NCBI GenBank assembly: GCA_905182125.1
Contig: CAJJAV010000016.1
Coordinates: forward strand, 1 to 50,891
DNA from: an uncultured Candidatus Poseidoniales archaeon
GTDB lineage: Archaea; Thermoplasmatota; Poseidoniia; Poseidoniales; Poseidoniaceae
Direction: 5' to 3'
DNA length: 50,891 nucleotides
Both the position numbers and the translations under genes were made by a program. The notes under the pieces are model-generated. The model did no database searches. It saw only the letters and a program-made list of their open reading frames with translations, and was not told the DNA's origin. Shown one piece after another: positions 1-9,909 of the stretch (positions are counted from its first letter, which is position 1; each line of letters starts with the position of its first letter).

Positions 1-2
1 TC

Positions 3-152
3 AATGGACTGAGCGTTGCCATTTGGTCGCTGATCATCGGCATTCCGTTGTTCTTGGCTGTCTCGGTGTCCATTTTACTCGGCGATTCTTGGTTCCCAAA
101 AACCGAGGAAGAAGACACCGCTGTGCTTCGACCGATACGACAGCGAACTTAA
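3..152 (+). CDS. C-terminal end of a membrane protein (cut by window edge)
   Basis: An open frame enters from the left edge and stops at TAA 150-152. The 49 visible residues begin NGLSVAIWSLIIGIP, form one hydrophobic segment of about 25 residues, and end in a short acidic then basic tail (KTEEEDTAVLRPIRQRT). This looks like the last transmembrane helix and cytoplasmic tail of a membrane protein whose body lies outside the window. The stop overlaps by four bases the stop of the ABC exporter gene on the other strand, so the two converge tail to tail. The family cannot be named from this piece. Confidence 0.6.
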   Translation, partial: NGLSVAIWSLIIGIPLFLAVSVSILLGDSWFPKTEEEDTAVLRPIRQRT

Positions 153-2011
153 TCCTCTGAGGAACTCAAACCAGCCATGTCGCCGGTTTGAATGGTCCAT
201 TGACTGGCGTAAACGCCACCTGCTGCGACCAATGAGTCGTGAGTGCCACGCTCGACAACCGCACCGTCAACCATCGAGAGGATTTCTTTGGCGTTTCTGA
301 TGGTGGAGAGGCGGTGTGCTACTGCGATGGTTGCACGATCTGAACCACTTGCGATGAGGTTCTCTTGGATCCTGCGTTCGGTTTCTGCATCAAGAGCGCT
401 CGACGCTTCATCGAGAATGAGGAGGCTTGGTTGCTTCAATAAAGCACGTGCCAATGAAACTCGAGCGCGTTGTCCGCCGCTCAATTTAGCACCACGGTCG
501 CCGACCATGGTGTCGAGTTTGTCTTCCAAATCCTGAATGAAGTCCCAGGCCCCTGCAAGTTTCAATGCAATGAGAAGCTCTTCTTCAGTGGCTTCTTGAT
601 TGTACTTGACATTGTCACGAACCGTACCGTAGAAGAGGAACGGTTCTTGTGAAACAAATCCAATTTTGTCACGCACGGAATCAAGGGTGTAGTCGTTGAT
701 GCTCTTACCGTTGATCAGCACGTCCCCGCTGTCGGGCAAATAGTACCTCATCAACAGCTTCAGGATGGTTGTTTTTCCTGCCCCAGTGTGACCCATCACG
801 CCGAGGAAGTCGCCGCCATTGGCAACGAACGAGATGCCGCTGAGCACCTTCACCGAGGTGTTGGGGTAGGTGAAATGTACGTTTCGGAATTCGACAGACG
901 TGATGCTCTCTTCAAGTTCGACTGCATCGGGGTCATCGGTGATGGTTGGCTCCAAATCAATCGCTGCAAACACCCTGCGTGCAGCGGCCTCGCCGCGTTG
1001 CAGTTGGTTGATGAGAATACCAAAGATGAACATCGGCATTGTCATTCGAGTGCTGATGAGTAAGAACGTCACAAGTTGGCCGGTTGAAATTTCACCTGTG
1101 CTCGCCAGCCAGCCACCTGCCGTGACAAGAAGGCCAAACGCAACACCGGCAATAACGTAAATCATCGGCAAAAACCTGTTGCGGTCTCGGCTTGCACCGA
1201 TGGCTTGATCGCGGTATGAACCAGATTCTCGGTCCACTCGGTTTGCTTCCCAGGATTGAGCGTTGTAAGCTTGGACAACGGAGATACCGCTGATCAGGTT
1301 CTCGAGCACAGCGTGGATATCACCGGTTGATTCACGTTGCTTGCGGTACTTTCGTTGAACCCGGGTCGAAAACCAGTAGACACAGGGGATGATGAACAGA
1401 ATCGGACCAAACAACACGCCAGCTAACTTCCATGACATCGATGCCAAAATCACAAACGCCGTCAAAAAGGTAAACACAATTCGAATGATTGAGGTCGAGG
1501 AATCAGAGACCACGTCTTCCAATTGATTGACGTCACTTGAGAGCACTGACATGATTTGCCCTGTTTGACGCATGTCGTAGTATGAGGCCTCCATGGCGAT
1601 GAGCGAACGGGTTGCATCCATGCGAAGGTCGTGTTGGATGTTGTAACCAAGCGTTTGCCACGCGTACTCAGAAATACCTTGAAACACTGCAAGCAGAGCA
1701 AATCCAAGGAAAATCAAGAACCCATAACCAACAGCTGGATCGTTGTTGATTGCGGTGACTGCGCTTTGTACAAGGCCCGGTCCAACCATGGTTCCTGAGG
1801 TGAAGTAGTCGACCGCCCAACCGATGGCAACGAAGGGTACGAGGTCGACGACACGAGCGCAAGCGTTGCCCAGAAAACCTGCGATTAACCGGCGAGGGTA
1901 GCGCTTTGCGTAGGGAATAACACGCCAGACTTGGCGACCGAGCACCTGATGGCCCTCGTTGATGTCTTCAGGGGCCATCGAGTCGACTGCACCGTTTCGT
2001 CCTCTCGTCAT
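149..2011 (-). CDS. ABC exporter, fused membrane and ATPase domains (MsbA/MDR type)
   Basis: A half-transporter that would dimerise and use ATP to export a lipid, peptide or drug-like substrate. The N-terminal half has about six membrane helices (ABC_membrane type). The C-terminal half is a complete nucleotide-binding domain: Walker A GHTGAGKTT, Q-loop VSQEP, signature LSGGQ, Walker B LLILDEASS and H-loop AHRLS. The size, about 620 residues, is normal for the family. The open frame extends to 2071, but the extra N-terminus is not conserved-looking; I prefer the ATG at 2009-2011, and the ATG at 1978 is also possible. It is divergent from the giant protease at 2114, leaving about 100 bases for both promoters. 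The substrate cannot be inferred. Confidence 0.9.
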   Translation of the reverse strand: MTRGRNGAVDSMAPEDINEGHQVLGRQVWRVIPYAKRYPRRLIAGFLGNACARVVDLVPFVAIGWAVDYFTSGTMVGPGLVQSAVTAINNDPAVGYGFLIFLGFALLAVFQGISEYAWQTLGYNIQHDLRMDATRSLIAMEASYYDMRQTGQIMSVLSSDVNQLEDVVSDSSTSIIRIVFTFLTAFVILASMSWKLAGVLFGPILFIIPCVYWFSTRVQRKYRKQRESTGDIHAVLENLISGISVVQAYNAQSWEANRVDRESGSYRDQAIGASRDRNRFLPMIYVIAGVAFGLLVTAGGWLASTGEISTGQLVTFLLISTRMTMPMFIFGILINQLQRGEAAARRVFAAIDLEPTITDDPDAVELEESITSVEFRNVHFTYPNTSVKVLSGISFVANGGDFLGVMGHTGAGKTTILKLLMRYYLPDSGDVLINGKSINDYTLDSVRDKIGFVSQEPFLFYGTVRDNVKYNQEATEEELLIALKLAGAWDFIQDLEDKLDTMVGDRGAKLSGGQRARVSLARALLKQPSLLILDEASSALDAETERRIQENLIASGSDRATIAVAHRLSTIRNAKEILSMVDGAVVERGTHDSLVAAGGVYASQWTIQTGDMAGLSSSED

Positions 2012-2113
2012 AACTAAACGGCGGGTCGCAGGGCATTTGAACCCTCGCCGAGAGCAGATGAGGAGATTCAAGCAAACAAATCATTCATGTGGGAGCCGCG
2101 CCCGTCGCAGTAT

Positions 2114-5100
2114 ATGTCCCAGACCATCCGAATACGAGCCATTGGTTTTTCATTGCTCATGCTGATTCAGGTTCTTGCTCCAATCACGTATGCGAGTGCA
2201 CCCACGGGACCGCAAGTTGTTGTCGAAACCGACGTGGATTTGGATCTGTTTAGCACCGTCGGTTTGTTACCGAGCGGTGAACTCGAAAATGGCTGGTTCA
2301 ATCCCGAAGAAGGCGTAGGAGAAATCAACCTCTTGTTCCGCGACATGGGTGTGATTGCAGTCGATGATTGGTCCGAATGGACGGGCCAAAGTACAACGCT
2401 GAACGGCTGGTACATCCTCACTCACGAATTCCCAGTGCCCACAGAATGGTTTTACCAACTCGAAGAAAAGGGGATTGAATGCTTCTCATACCTCCCACCC
2501 AACGGATTCCAATGTGAACTCAACGGCCACACAACACGAGACCTCAATGCATTGGATGTTGAAGGGATGGTTCAACTCGACCCTGTCGACAAAATCCGAG
2601 AAGATCTCGTTCGCAGCCTTACTGGCGTACAACCGATGTCGGAAAACCCTTACGCCAAAGAAGGCGAGGCACTCGTGAGCATGATTTTGTCAGGAGAGAC
2701 GCTTCCAGAAAACATCGAACAACGGTCTGATGTTTCGGTTAAGTCCGTAAGCGGCCGGTATGTCAAAGCCGTGGTGGAAACCACTGGCTTTGTTTGGTTG
2801 GCTGAGCAAAGTGAAATCGAATGGATTGAAACGATGGATTGGTTCCTTCCAATAAACGTCGAAGGGGGAAAAATCTTGCACGCTGATGACCTAAGAGATG
2901 CTACAGCAATGGCAAACGCAAACAGTTCCTGGGCGGGATTGGACGGTTCCGGAATCATCGTCACTGTCGGTGACTCTGGCATTGACAGCGGCGTGAACGA
3001 CTCAACAATGCACCCTGACTTTTCTGACCACATCAAGGGCATTTTATCGTGGCCCTCCAGAGGGTGCACATACACCTCTCCAAGCGATCCTGGACCTTGC
3101 GACGATGGAGCCGAAGATGATGATGGTCACGGCACACACGTTTCCGGCTCGGTTCTTGGTGATGGCACTGACGACCCAACTGTCTTCGGGACGGCTCCTG
3201 AAGCTCAACTGTTGTTCCATGCATGGCAACAAAGCGGATGCTTTGGTTGTGGAATCCCTTACGACTTGGTCGAGATTTTTGATTTGGCTGTCGATAATGG
3301 GAGTCGAATCCACACCAATTCATGGGGTAGTCCAGCATTTGGAGCATACACAACCAGTTCGGCCGCAGTGGATTCAGGCGCTTTCAAACACCAAGACCTC
3401 GTGATCATGTTCGCTGCAGGAAACGAAGGATCAGATTCAAACGGTGATGGAGAAATCGACGATGATAGCCTCGGGTCACCTGCTACTGCCAAAAGTGCAA
3501 TCACCATCGGAGCATCAGAGAACAACCGCCCATCATGGGGCTCGATCTCAGACAACGCTTCTGGAATGGCTTATTTCTCTTCAAGAGGGCCAACCGATGA
3601 CGGGCGTGTCAAACCCGACTTTGTGGCACCAGGTACGAACATTTTGTCAACGAAATCTCGATATTCAGGTGGAACTGGAAATTACACCTCAATGAGCGGA
3701 ACAAGCATGGCTACACCACTCGCGGCAGGATCGACTGCTTTGCTGCTTCAGCACCTTATGGAAAATCGGAATCATACCCCATCCTCTGCTTTGGTCAAGG
3801 CCATTTATGCAGCCACCGCTCATGACATGATGGGCCAATACAGCTCGTCAACAAATGGCGCAGGTGAAGCAATACCAAACACACATGAAGGATATGGACG
3901 ATTGGATATGTGGTCGGCATTGAACGCCTCATTCGTGGACAATGAATCCCTTTCCACCAACGAAGAACGCGGTTGGAGTTTCGTCGTCCCCGCATCAGCA
4001 CCGAAACTGCAGCTTGGTCTTTCCTACACCGAAAGTGCCTCAGCCGTAGGTGCTGCAACAAACCTGATCAATGATCTTGATTTTGCTGTCAAGCGCCCTG
4101 ATGGAACATGGTCCAACCTGTCTGACAATCTCAATAACCTTCGCGTCCTCAATTTCGATTCGCCTGCACAAGGCACTTGGGAAGTTCACGTCCTCGGCAC
4201 TTCAGTTCCTAGCGGGCCTCAATTCTTTTCATTAGCCCTCAATGCAGAGTACCTTCTCGTCAACCTTACACAAGACGCTGATCTTGATGGAACCGAAGAC
4301 AGCGTCGATGATTGTGCCTTCACTTTTGGAGGCTCAAGCAACGATCGTCTTGGATGCCCTGATACAGATGGTGATGGCTATTCTGATCCTTCAAGCAACT
4401 GGACCATTGCCAATGGCGCAGATGCATTCATCAGCGAAGTCACCCAGTGGAGTGACTTTGACGTTGACGGATACGGTGACAATGCTGGAGGAATTACCCC
4501 CGACGGTTGTTTGACCGTTCCAGGAACATCCACGGCTGACCGGTTTGGTTGTCCTGACCAAGATAGCGACACATTCTCTACTCCAGACGGTAACTGGACG
4601 ACGGCCCAGGGCGCTGATGGTTGCCCCACAGTCGTTGGAACCTCAAGCACTGATCGTGGCGGCTGCCCGGACACTGATGGAGACACCTACAGTGACCCTG
4701 ATCTAACCGGGACCAATGGTCCAGTATGGTGGGTTTCTGACGGCGCTGATGCTTTCATGAACGACGCCGATCAATGGATTGACACCGATGGCGACGGCTA
4801 TGGCGATAACCCCCCCCCGGCGAACGAAGGCGACAGTTGCCCGACCGTCTCAGGTACCTCGAGCCAAGATCGCAAGGGTTGCAGCGACACAGATAACGAT
4901 GGATATTCTAATCCTGACGCAACGTGGACTGCTGTTCTTAACGGCGCTGATGCCTTCCCTAACGACACCACCCAGTGGGTCGATTCTGATCAAGACGGCT
5001 ATGGTGACAACGCCACCGGTAACAACGCTGATGACTGCCCGTCCATTTCCGGGACTTCATCCGCCAATGGTCGCTTAGGTTGCACCGATAGCGATGGCGA

Positions 5101-7690
5101 TGGCTATGCTGACGTGTCCTCGGGCTACACCATCGCAGAGGGCGCAGACGCCTTCCGTTTCGATTGGACCCAGTGGAAGGACACAGACAACGACGGCTAT
5201 GGTGATAACGCCACAGGAAATCAGTCTGACACATGCCCCATTGTAGCAGGCACATCTTCACGCGACCGATTTGGTTGTATTGACACCGACGCTGACGGCT
5301 CTTCTGATGAAGATTTGAGCGGAACAAATGGACCGGTATGGAGCGTTGCAAACGGCGCTGACGTTTGGCCTTTAGATCCGACTCAGTGGGTCGATTCTGA
5401 TGGAGATGCCTACGGTGACAACCCGGCCGGTACCACGCCGGATTCATGCCCCACTGTTGCAGGTAATTCAACCACAGATCGATACGGTTGCCTAGACACT
5501 GATGGCGACAATTACTCTGACCCTGATTCAGGGTGGGCTGTTGCCAATGGCGCAGATGCATTCTCAAACGACCCTCTACGATGGTCTGATATTGATACCG
5601 ACGGCTTTGCAGATCAAATTGATGATGATTGCATCGTCATGACGTCTTTGCCTTCATCGACCATGGACCGCATTGGCTGCCCAGACACCGATGGTGATGG
5701 GTATTCTGACCCTGATACCAATTGGACGGTCGCCAATGGTGCGGACGCATTCAAAACCGATCTCACACAGTGGGCAGATCAAGATGGAGACGGCTACGGC
5801 GATAACGCAACTGGACTCCTCGCCGATGACTGTCCAACTGTTGTCGGAAACTCTTGGCAAAACAACACCCTTGGGTGTTATGATTCCGACCAAGATGGTT
5901 GGGCAAACATCGAAGATACTCATCCAGATGACAACACACAATGGGCGGATATCGATGGCGATGGCTATGGAGACAATCTTGGTGGCACCACACCCGACGC
6001 ATGCCCGGGCGCCATAGGCAATTCCACCAATGGAAACAGATTCGGTTGCGTTGACACCGATGGCGATGGATGGGACAACGACAATGATGCCTTTCCAAAC
6101 CTCACAGGTCAATGGTTAGACCAAGACGGTGATGGCTATGGAGACAATGCCACAGGACCTGAACCTGATGCGTGCCCCGGTGTACCTGGCAATTCGACCT
6201 TTGATCGGTTCGGATGCGAGGACGGCGATGGCGATGGTATGTCGAACATAAGCGATGCCTTCCCCGACGATCCAACACGTACTCAGGATTCTGACGGTGA
6301 CACACTGGATGATTTGGAAGACAACTGCACACTGGTCCCAGGAAATTCCACCATCGACCGTACGGGGTGCAGAGACACTGACGGTGACGGCTATTCCGAT
6401 CCAACCGTCGCATCGAGCAACAGCATCAATTGGAACGAAAGCGATGGTGCTGACGCACTGCCGCTTGACCCAACACAGTGGCGAGACCAAGATGGTGATG
6501 GCTATGGAGACAATCCAAACGGATCGCTCCCCGATGCTTGTCCAACCGAATATGGATCTTCAAACCTCGATCGATATGGTTGCCCTGACGGCGACAACGA
6601 TGGGGCCTCTCAAGGCAACGATGCGTTCCCTGACGAACCAACACAATGGGAAGACAGAGATGGAGATGGCTTTGGTGACAATCCAAACGGTACCTCGCCA
6701 GATGCTTGCCCGGATGTGGTCGGAACCTCAACCCTCGACCGCCATGGTTGCCCGGATGAAGACGCTGATGGTGCGAGCGATGCCAACGACCTTTGGCTTG
6801 GCGATGCAACACAATGGTTTGACACAGACCTCGATGGGTATGGTGACAACCTTGCCGGCACCAACGGCGATGCGTGCCCAACGTTGTTTGGCACCTCAAA
6901 CCTTGGCTCTACCAATGGGTGTGTTGATGGAGACCACGACGGGTACGCCGATGATGAGGACGCCTTCCCCTCCGAACCTACTCAATGGAGTGATTTCGAC
7001 GGAGATGGATATGGTGATAATGAAACCCCTGGAGCTTTCAGACCTGACCACTGGCTATATGACCCGTCACGAAATACAGCTGAAGCAGAAATGACCTGCA
7101 CCCCAATCTCACGCATTGATATCGTGGGCGGTGGATGGTTCAACTTCCAATGCACGGTGGAAGTTTTTATGGCTGCTCAAGTGACGGTTCGTGTCGAATG
7201 GCAAGCCATCTCAGCGATCAGTGCGAGTTCACAAATTCAAATCCTTACCTTTACCGAGACAACCGGTACTTCCCAAACCTTGACGTTTGATGGAGAGGTT
7301 CGCTACGCGGGCACCCATCAACTTACGCTGGTAGCGAAGGAACCTGGTTCGGAAGTAGGAATGGATTCTGTTTCAATTACACTGGAGGCTTGGGATTCGA
7401 GAATCATTCTCGAAGACGATACAAGTGGAGATGCGGGTATTCTCTCTTCTGTGATGGATAACGCAATTGTTCAAGCTGCGTTCGGAGGCTTGGTCCTGTT
7501 CGTCCTCATGGGTGCACTGATCATCCGCGGTAATGCGGGCAAGGAAAAAGAAGCCGAAGACCGGCTGGAACGTGCAAGGGATTTGATCAGTCAAAGGTTA
7601 GAGCGAAGCACCAACGCCGCCAATGATCCTCGACGCGAAGCACTCGGTTTCACCGGCAGAGTTCCACCCCCTCCACCTGGAATGAAGTAA
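2114..7690 (+). CDS. Giant secreted subtilisin-like protease with thrombospondin type 3 repeats and C-terminal membrane anchor
   Basis: Probably a cell-surface endopeptidase that degrades external protein. The open frame starts at 2087, but the ATG at 2114 begins a better signal peptide (basic residues, then a hydrophobic run ending near ITYASA). Numbering from 2087, the S8 catalytic triad is visible: Asp296 in VGDSGID, His348 in DGHGTHV and Ser540 in SGTSMATP, with oxyanion Asn446 in AAGNEG. From about residue 730 to 1650 come tandem Asp-rich calcium-binding repeats of the type DxDGDGYGDN, alternating with paired cysteines. After a beta-type domain, one membrane helix (AAFGGLVLFVLMGALII) and a charged coil end the protein at PPPPPGMK. 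Similar architectures are known in marine archaea. The repeats probably form a rigid calcium-dependent stalk between membrane and protease. Confidence 0.93.
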   Translation: MSQTIRIRAIGFSLLMLIQVLAPITYASAPTGPQVVVETDVDLDLFSTVGLLPSGELENGWFNPEEGVGEINLLFRDMGVIAVDDWSEWTGQSTTLNGWYILTHEFPVPTEWFYQLEEKGIECFSYLPPNGFQCELNGHTTRDLNALDVEGMVQLDPVDKIREDLVRSLTGVQPMSENPYAKEGEALVSMILSGETLPENIEQRSDVSVKSVSGRYVKAVVETTGFVWLAEQSEIEWIETMDWFLPINVEGGKILHADDLRDATAMANANSSWAGLDGSGIIVTVGDSGIDSGVNDSTMHPDFSDHIKGILSWPSRGCTYTSPSDPGPCDDGAEDDDGHGTHVSGSVLGDGTDDPTVFGTAPEAQLLFHAWQQSGCFGCGIPYDLVEIFDLAVDNGSRIHTNSWGSPAFGAYTTSSAAVDSGAFKHQDLVIMFAAGNEGSDSNGDGEIDDDSLGSPATAKSAITIGASENNRPSWGSISDNASGMAYFSSRGPTDDGRVKPDFVAPGTNILSTKSRYSGGTGNYTSMSGTSMATPLAAGSTALLLQHLMENRNHTPSSALVKAIYAATAHDMMGQYSSSTNGAGEAIPNTHEGYGRLDMWSALNASFVDNESLSTNEERGWSFVVPASAPKLQLGLSYTESASAVGAATNLINDLDFAVKRPDGTWSNLSDNLNNLRVLNFDSPAQGTWEVHVLGTSVPSGPQFFSLALNAEYLLVNLTQDADLDGTEDSVDDCAFTFGGSSNDRLGCPDTDGDGYSDPSSNWTIANGADAFISEVTQWSDFDVDGYGDNAGGITPDGCLTVPGTSTADRFGCPDQDSDTFSTPDGNWTTAQGADGCPTVVGTSSTDRGGCPDTDGDTYSDPDLTGTNGPVWWVSDGADAFMNDADQWIDTDGDGYGDNPPPANEGDSCPTVSGTSSQDRKGCSDTDNDGYSNPDATWTAVLNGADAFPNDTTQWVDSDQDGYGDNATGNNADDCPSISGTSSANGRLGCTDSDGDGYADVSSGYTIAEGADAFRFDWTQWKDTDNDGYGDNATGNQSDTCPIVAGTSSRDRFGCIDTDADGSSDEDLSGTNGPVWSVANGADVWPLDPTQWVDSDGDAYGDNPAGTTPDSCPTVAGNSTTDRYGCLDTDGDNYSDPDSGWAVANGADAFSNDPLRWSDIDTDGFADQIDDDCIVMTSLPSSTMDRIGCPDTDGDGYSDPDTNWTVANGADAFKTDLTQWADQDGDGYGDNATGLLADDCPTVVGNSWQNNTLGCYDSDQDGWANIEDTHPDDNTQWADIDGDGYGDNLGGTTPDACPGAIGNSTNGNRFGCVDTDGDGWDNDNDAFPNLTGQWLDQDGDGYGDNATGPEPDACPGVPGNSTFDRFGCEDGDGDGMSNISDAFPDDPTRTQDSDGDTLDDLEDNCTLVPGNSTIDRTGCRDTDGDGYSDPTVASSNSINWNESDGADALPLDPTQWRDQDGDGYGDNPNGSLPDACPTEYGSSNLDRYGCPDGDNDGASQGNDAFPDEPTQWEDRDGDGFGDNPNGTSPDACPDVVGTSTLDRHGCPDEDADGASDANDLWLGDATQWFDTDLDGYGDNLAGTNGDACPTLFGTSNLGSTNGCVDGDHDGYADDEDAFPSEPTQWSDFDGDGYGDNETPGAFRPDHWLYDPSRNTAEAEMTCTPISRIDIVGGGWFNFQCTVEVFMAAQVTVRVEWQAISAISASSQIQILTFTETTGTSQTLTFDGEVRYAGTHQLTLVAKEPGSEVGMDSVSITLEAWDSRIILEDDTSGDAGILSSVMDNAIVQAAFGGLVLFVLMGALIIRGNAGKEKEAEDRLERARDLISQRLERSTNAANDPRREALGFTGRVPPPPPGMK
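4273..7030 (+). repeat. Tandem thrombospondin type 3-like calcium-binding repeats inside the protease gene
   Basis: About a dozen units, each with a [YF]GDN block (variants such as DGDGYGDN, QDGYGDN, DGDGFGDN), are followed by a PDAC/ADDC cysteine, a short GxSxxDRxGC segment and another Asp-rich run. Spacing varies between roughly 30 and 75 residues because some units carry an insert containing NGADAF. One unit (around 5600-5625) is degenerate, reading FADQ instead of YGDN. DNA identity between units is moderate with varied codons, so this looks like an old protein repeat under selection, not recent DNA amplification. Confidence 0.9.
4810..4818 (+). repeat. Nine-C homopolymer inside the protease repeat region
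   Basis: The codons AAC CCC CCC CCG encode Asn-Pro-Pro-Pro at the end of one YGDN unit, where the other units have shorter, mixed linkers (NATG, NPAG, NLGG). A run this long is prone to slippage; a one-base change would truncate the protein in the middle of the repeats and remove the membrane anchor. Confidence 0.7.
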
Positions 7691-7755
7691 GTGCGGAAAC
7701 AGGACGACCGATTCCCTCAAAAGTGAGTGGCTTCTCGGACGGCTTACAACATCGT

Positions 7756-7826
7756 GCGGATATGGTGTAGTGGTAACATAGGAGGTTTCCAACCTCTTGT
7801 CGCGGGTTCGACTCCCGCTATCCGCA
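7756..7826 (+). tRNA. tRNA-Gly (anticodon UCC)
   Basis: A complete cloverleaf can be folded by eye. The acceptor stem is GCGGATA (7756-7762) with TATCCGC (7819-7825) and discriminator A7826. The anticodon stem GGAGG/CCTCT holds the loop TTTCCAA, anticodon UCC. The T arm GCGGG-TTCGACT-CCCGC carries the expected TTCGA sequence. CCA is not encoded: the bases after the discriminator are CCT. No clear TATA box is seen 25-30 bases upstream. Confidence 0.95.
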
Positions 7827-7914
7827 CCTCAGATGCAACCACGCCTCTCATGCGTGTTCTCCCAAGGCCACATGCTGAACTCTATCCAACACTTGGGATG
7901 AAAATACTCATCAA

Positions 7915-9909
7915 TTGTGTTGCACAGCAACAAATGTGTGGACCGAAGAACACCGTGATTGGCAGGGTGTTGATTACAGGCCACTCACCGAAGGCAGCGC
8001 ATTCCCTGAAGGATTCATGTGGGGTGTTGCCACAGCCTCTCATCAAATCGAAGGTGGCAACACCAACAATTGGTCGGCGTTTGAACCCCGGTCAAAAAGT
8101 CAACAATTAAGCGGTGAAGCTTGCGACCATTGGAATCGGAGAACTGAAGACATCGAGTTGATTCACAACCTCGGCGTCTCTCATTACCGGTTTTCAATCG
8201 AGTGGTCAAGACTGGTCCCCGAACCGGGTGTATGGGACGCTGATGCTGCTCAATGGTATTCTGATTTGGTCGATGAACTGCTGGCTAAGGGACTGCAGCC
8301 AATGGTGACCCTGCACCATTTCACTCAACCCGTGTGGTGGGAAGAGCGCGGTGGTTTTGAACGGGAAGAAAACATTCAGGACTGGGTCGATTTCAGCGTC
8401 CGAATGTTTGCTCTTCTAAGCGATCGAGTCGAATGGTGGTGCACAATTAACGAACCCGCAGTGTTCACTACAATGGGCTATGTGTTGGGTGAGTTCCCGC
8501 CTGGGATTCGCTCGTTCAAGCGCGCCCGGAATGTCGCGCTCAACATGATGCGGGCGCACGCTCGGTGCTACCAGAGCCTCAAGGCAATGGACCAAGGAAA
8601 ACATTGCCACATCGGCTTGGTCAAGAACATCAACTTGTTCGACCCTTATCGTCGATGGAACCCCGTCCATTGGGCCCAAGCGACCTTGCTGAATGGCATG
8701 TTCAACACCTGTTGGCTCAAAGGCATTCAAACGGGCCGATTCAAACCTCCTTCCGCCTTACGTTCCAAAAAAGTTGAGGGCCTAAAGGGCAGCAGTGATT
8801 TTATCGGCGTCAATTATTACACGCATTTGCTCGCCACACCGTTCATGCCAACAAAAGTGGAAATCGATCCACTAATTCGTCCATGGGAACAACGAACTGA
8901 TTTCCGATACCCAATGTATGCCGAAGGGCTTCGCCGGGCTTTTGACATGGTGAAAGGTCTGAACCTTCCAATCATTGTCACGGAGTGCGGTGTGGCTGAT
9001 GATGACGATGATATGCGTCCTGAACACGTTCGGCGTCACTTGCACATCACCGCAGAAGCCATCGCTGACGGGCTTGACGTACGAGGGTTCTATCATTGGA
9101 GTTTAATGGATAATTTCGAATGGGCCGAGGGGTATGAACAGCGCTTTGGACTGTATCATGTTGATTTCTCGACCCAAAAGCGGACGCTGAAAAACGGCGG
9201 GAAACAATTCGCTGACATCGTCAAAGCTCATCGAACGCCCCAGGTGGTGATCATGGCGGGTGGCCTCGGGACTCGACTGGGGGGCATGACTGAGCACACA
9301 CCAAAGTCCCTGATCGAAGTCAATGGCCAACCAATATTGACTCACATTCTCGATTGGGCCCAGAAGCAAGGGTGCCTGAACGCCTTGGTGCTTACCGGGC
9401 ACCTTGGCGAACAGTTTGATGGTTTTACCCACCCCGGTATGGCCGTTTCATTGTGCCGTGAACCTTCACCGCTTGGAACGGGCGGGGCCTTGTGGAACGC
9501 CCGGCATCTGCTGGAAGACCGGTTCCTTTTGCTGTGGGGGGATGACCTGCACCCGATTCACTACCGGCCACTGCTTGAGCGTCACGAGCAAAGCGGTGCT
9601 CCACTGACCATGACGGTGACACAGAACCATGAAGCGATGAACCTTTACCATCACGACGGGGTGCTGCAAGACTATGACAAAGGCAAGCCGACAAAAGAGT
9701 TCAACGGCTACGAAGCAGGCACCAGCGTGGTCGAAAAATCAGCCGTACTGGCCCATGGCAAGGAAGGGGTTTGGAGTTGGGAAGAAACCGTCTATCCGGC
9801 CTTAGGTGGGAAAGCAGCAGTTCATCTGGACGACACCGTATTCTGGGACATGGGAACGCCTGAACGCCTTGCTTTACTCGAAGAATTCCTCAACAAAACC
9901 AGCCTCTGA
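7915..9909 (+). CDS. GH1 family beta-glycosidase fused to a sugar-1-phosphate nucleotidyltransferase
   Basis: Residues about 29-440 form a glycoside hydrolase family 1 domain that cleaves beta-linked glucose or galactose. It has the entry motif FPEGFMWGVATASHQIEGG, acid/base Glu180 in TINEPAV and nucleophile Glu357 in VTECG (usually TENG). From about residue 443 a second enzyme begins, MAGGLGTRL followed by PKSLIEVNGQPIL, the nucleotide-binding signature of NTP_transferase proteins that make NDP-sugars from sugar-1-phosphates; its length of about 220 residues is normal. There is no signal peptide, so it acts in the cytoplasm. No in-frame ATG lies upstream of the conserved start motif, so the start is TTG 7915 or GTG 7936. 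The 3' end overlaps the galactokinase-like gene on the other strand by 36 bases. The order hydrolase, kinase, nucleotidyltransferase suggests oligosaccharide salvage straight to an NDP-sugar. Confidence 0.9.
   Translation: MCCTATNVWTEEHRDWQGVDYRPLTEGSAFPEGFMWGVATASHQIEGGNTNNWSAFEPRSKSQQLSGEACDHWNRRTEDIELIHNLGVSHYRFSIEWSRLVPEPGVWDADAAQWYSDLVDELLAKGLQPMVTLHHFTQPVWWEERGGFEREENIQDWVDFSVRMFALLSDRVEWWCTINEPAVFTTMGYVLGEFPPGIRSFKRARNVALNMMRAHARCYQSLKAMDQGKHCHIGLVKNINLFDPYRRWNPVHWAQATLLNGMFNTCWLKGIQTGRFKPPSALRSKKVEGLKGSSDFIGVNYYTHLLATPFMPTKVEIDPLIRPWEQRTDFRYPMYAEGLRRAFDMVKGLNLPIIVTECGVADDDDDMRPEHVRRHLHITAEAIADGLDVRGFYHWSLMDNFEWAEGYEQRFGLYHVDFSTQKRTLKNGGKQFADIVKAHRTPQVVIMAGGLGTRLGGMTEHTPKSLIEVNGQPILTHILDWAQKQGCLNALVLTGHLGEQFDGFTHPGMAVSLCREPSPLGTGGALWNARHLLEDRFLLLWGDDLHPIHYRPLLERHEQSGAPLTMTVTQNHEAMNLYHHDGVLQDYDKGKPTKEFNGYEAGTSVVEKSAVLAHGKEGVWSWEETVYPALGGKAAVHLDDTVFWDMGTPERLALLEEFLNKTSL

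Noticed and set aside
4959-5567. 202-residue frame on the minus strand, rich in Arg, His, Cys and Gln
   Set aside because: It is the antisense shadow of the calcium-binding repeats; its repetitive composition follows from GAT/GAC-rich coding on the plus strand.
6255-7094. 279-residue plus-strand frame within the protease
   Set aside because: A shifted-frame shadow of the same repeats (runs of Met, Thr and Ala); the main frame has clear family motifs.
7727-8110. 127-residue plus-strand frame over the tRNA-Gly(UCC)
   Set aside because: It runs through the tRNA and overlaps the GH1 gene in another frame.
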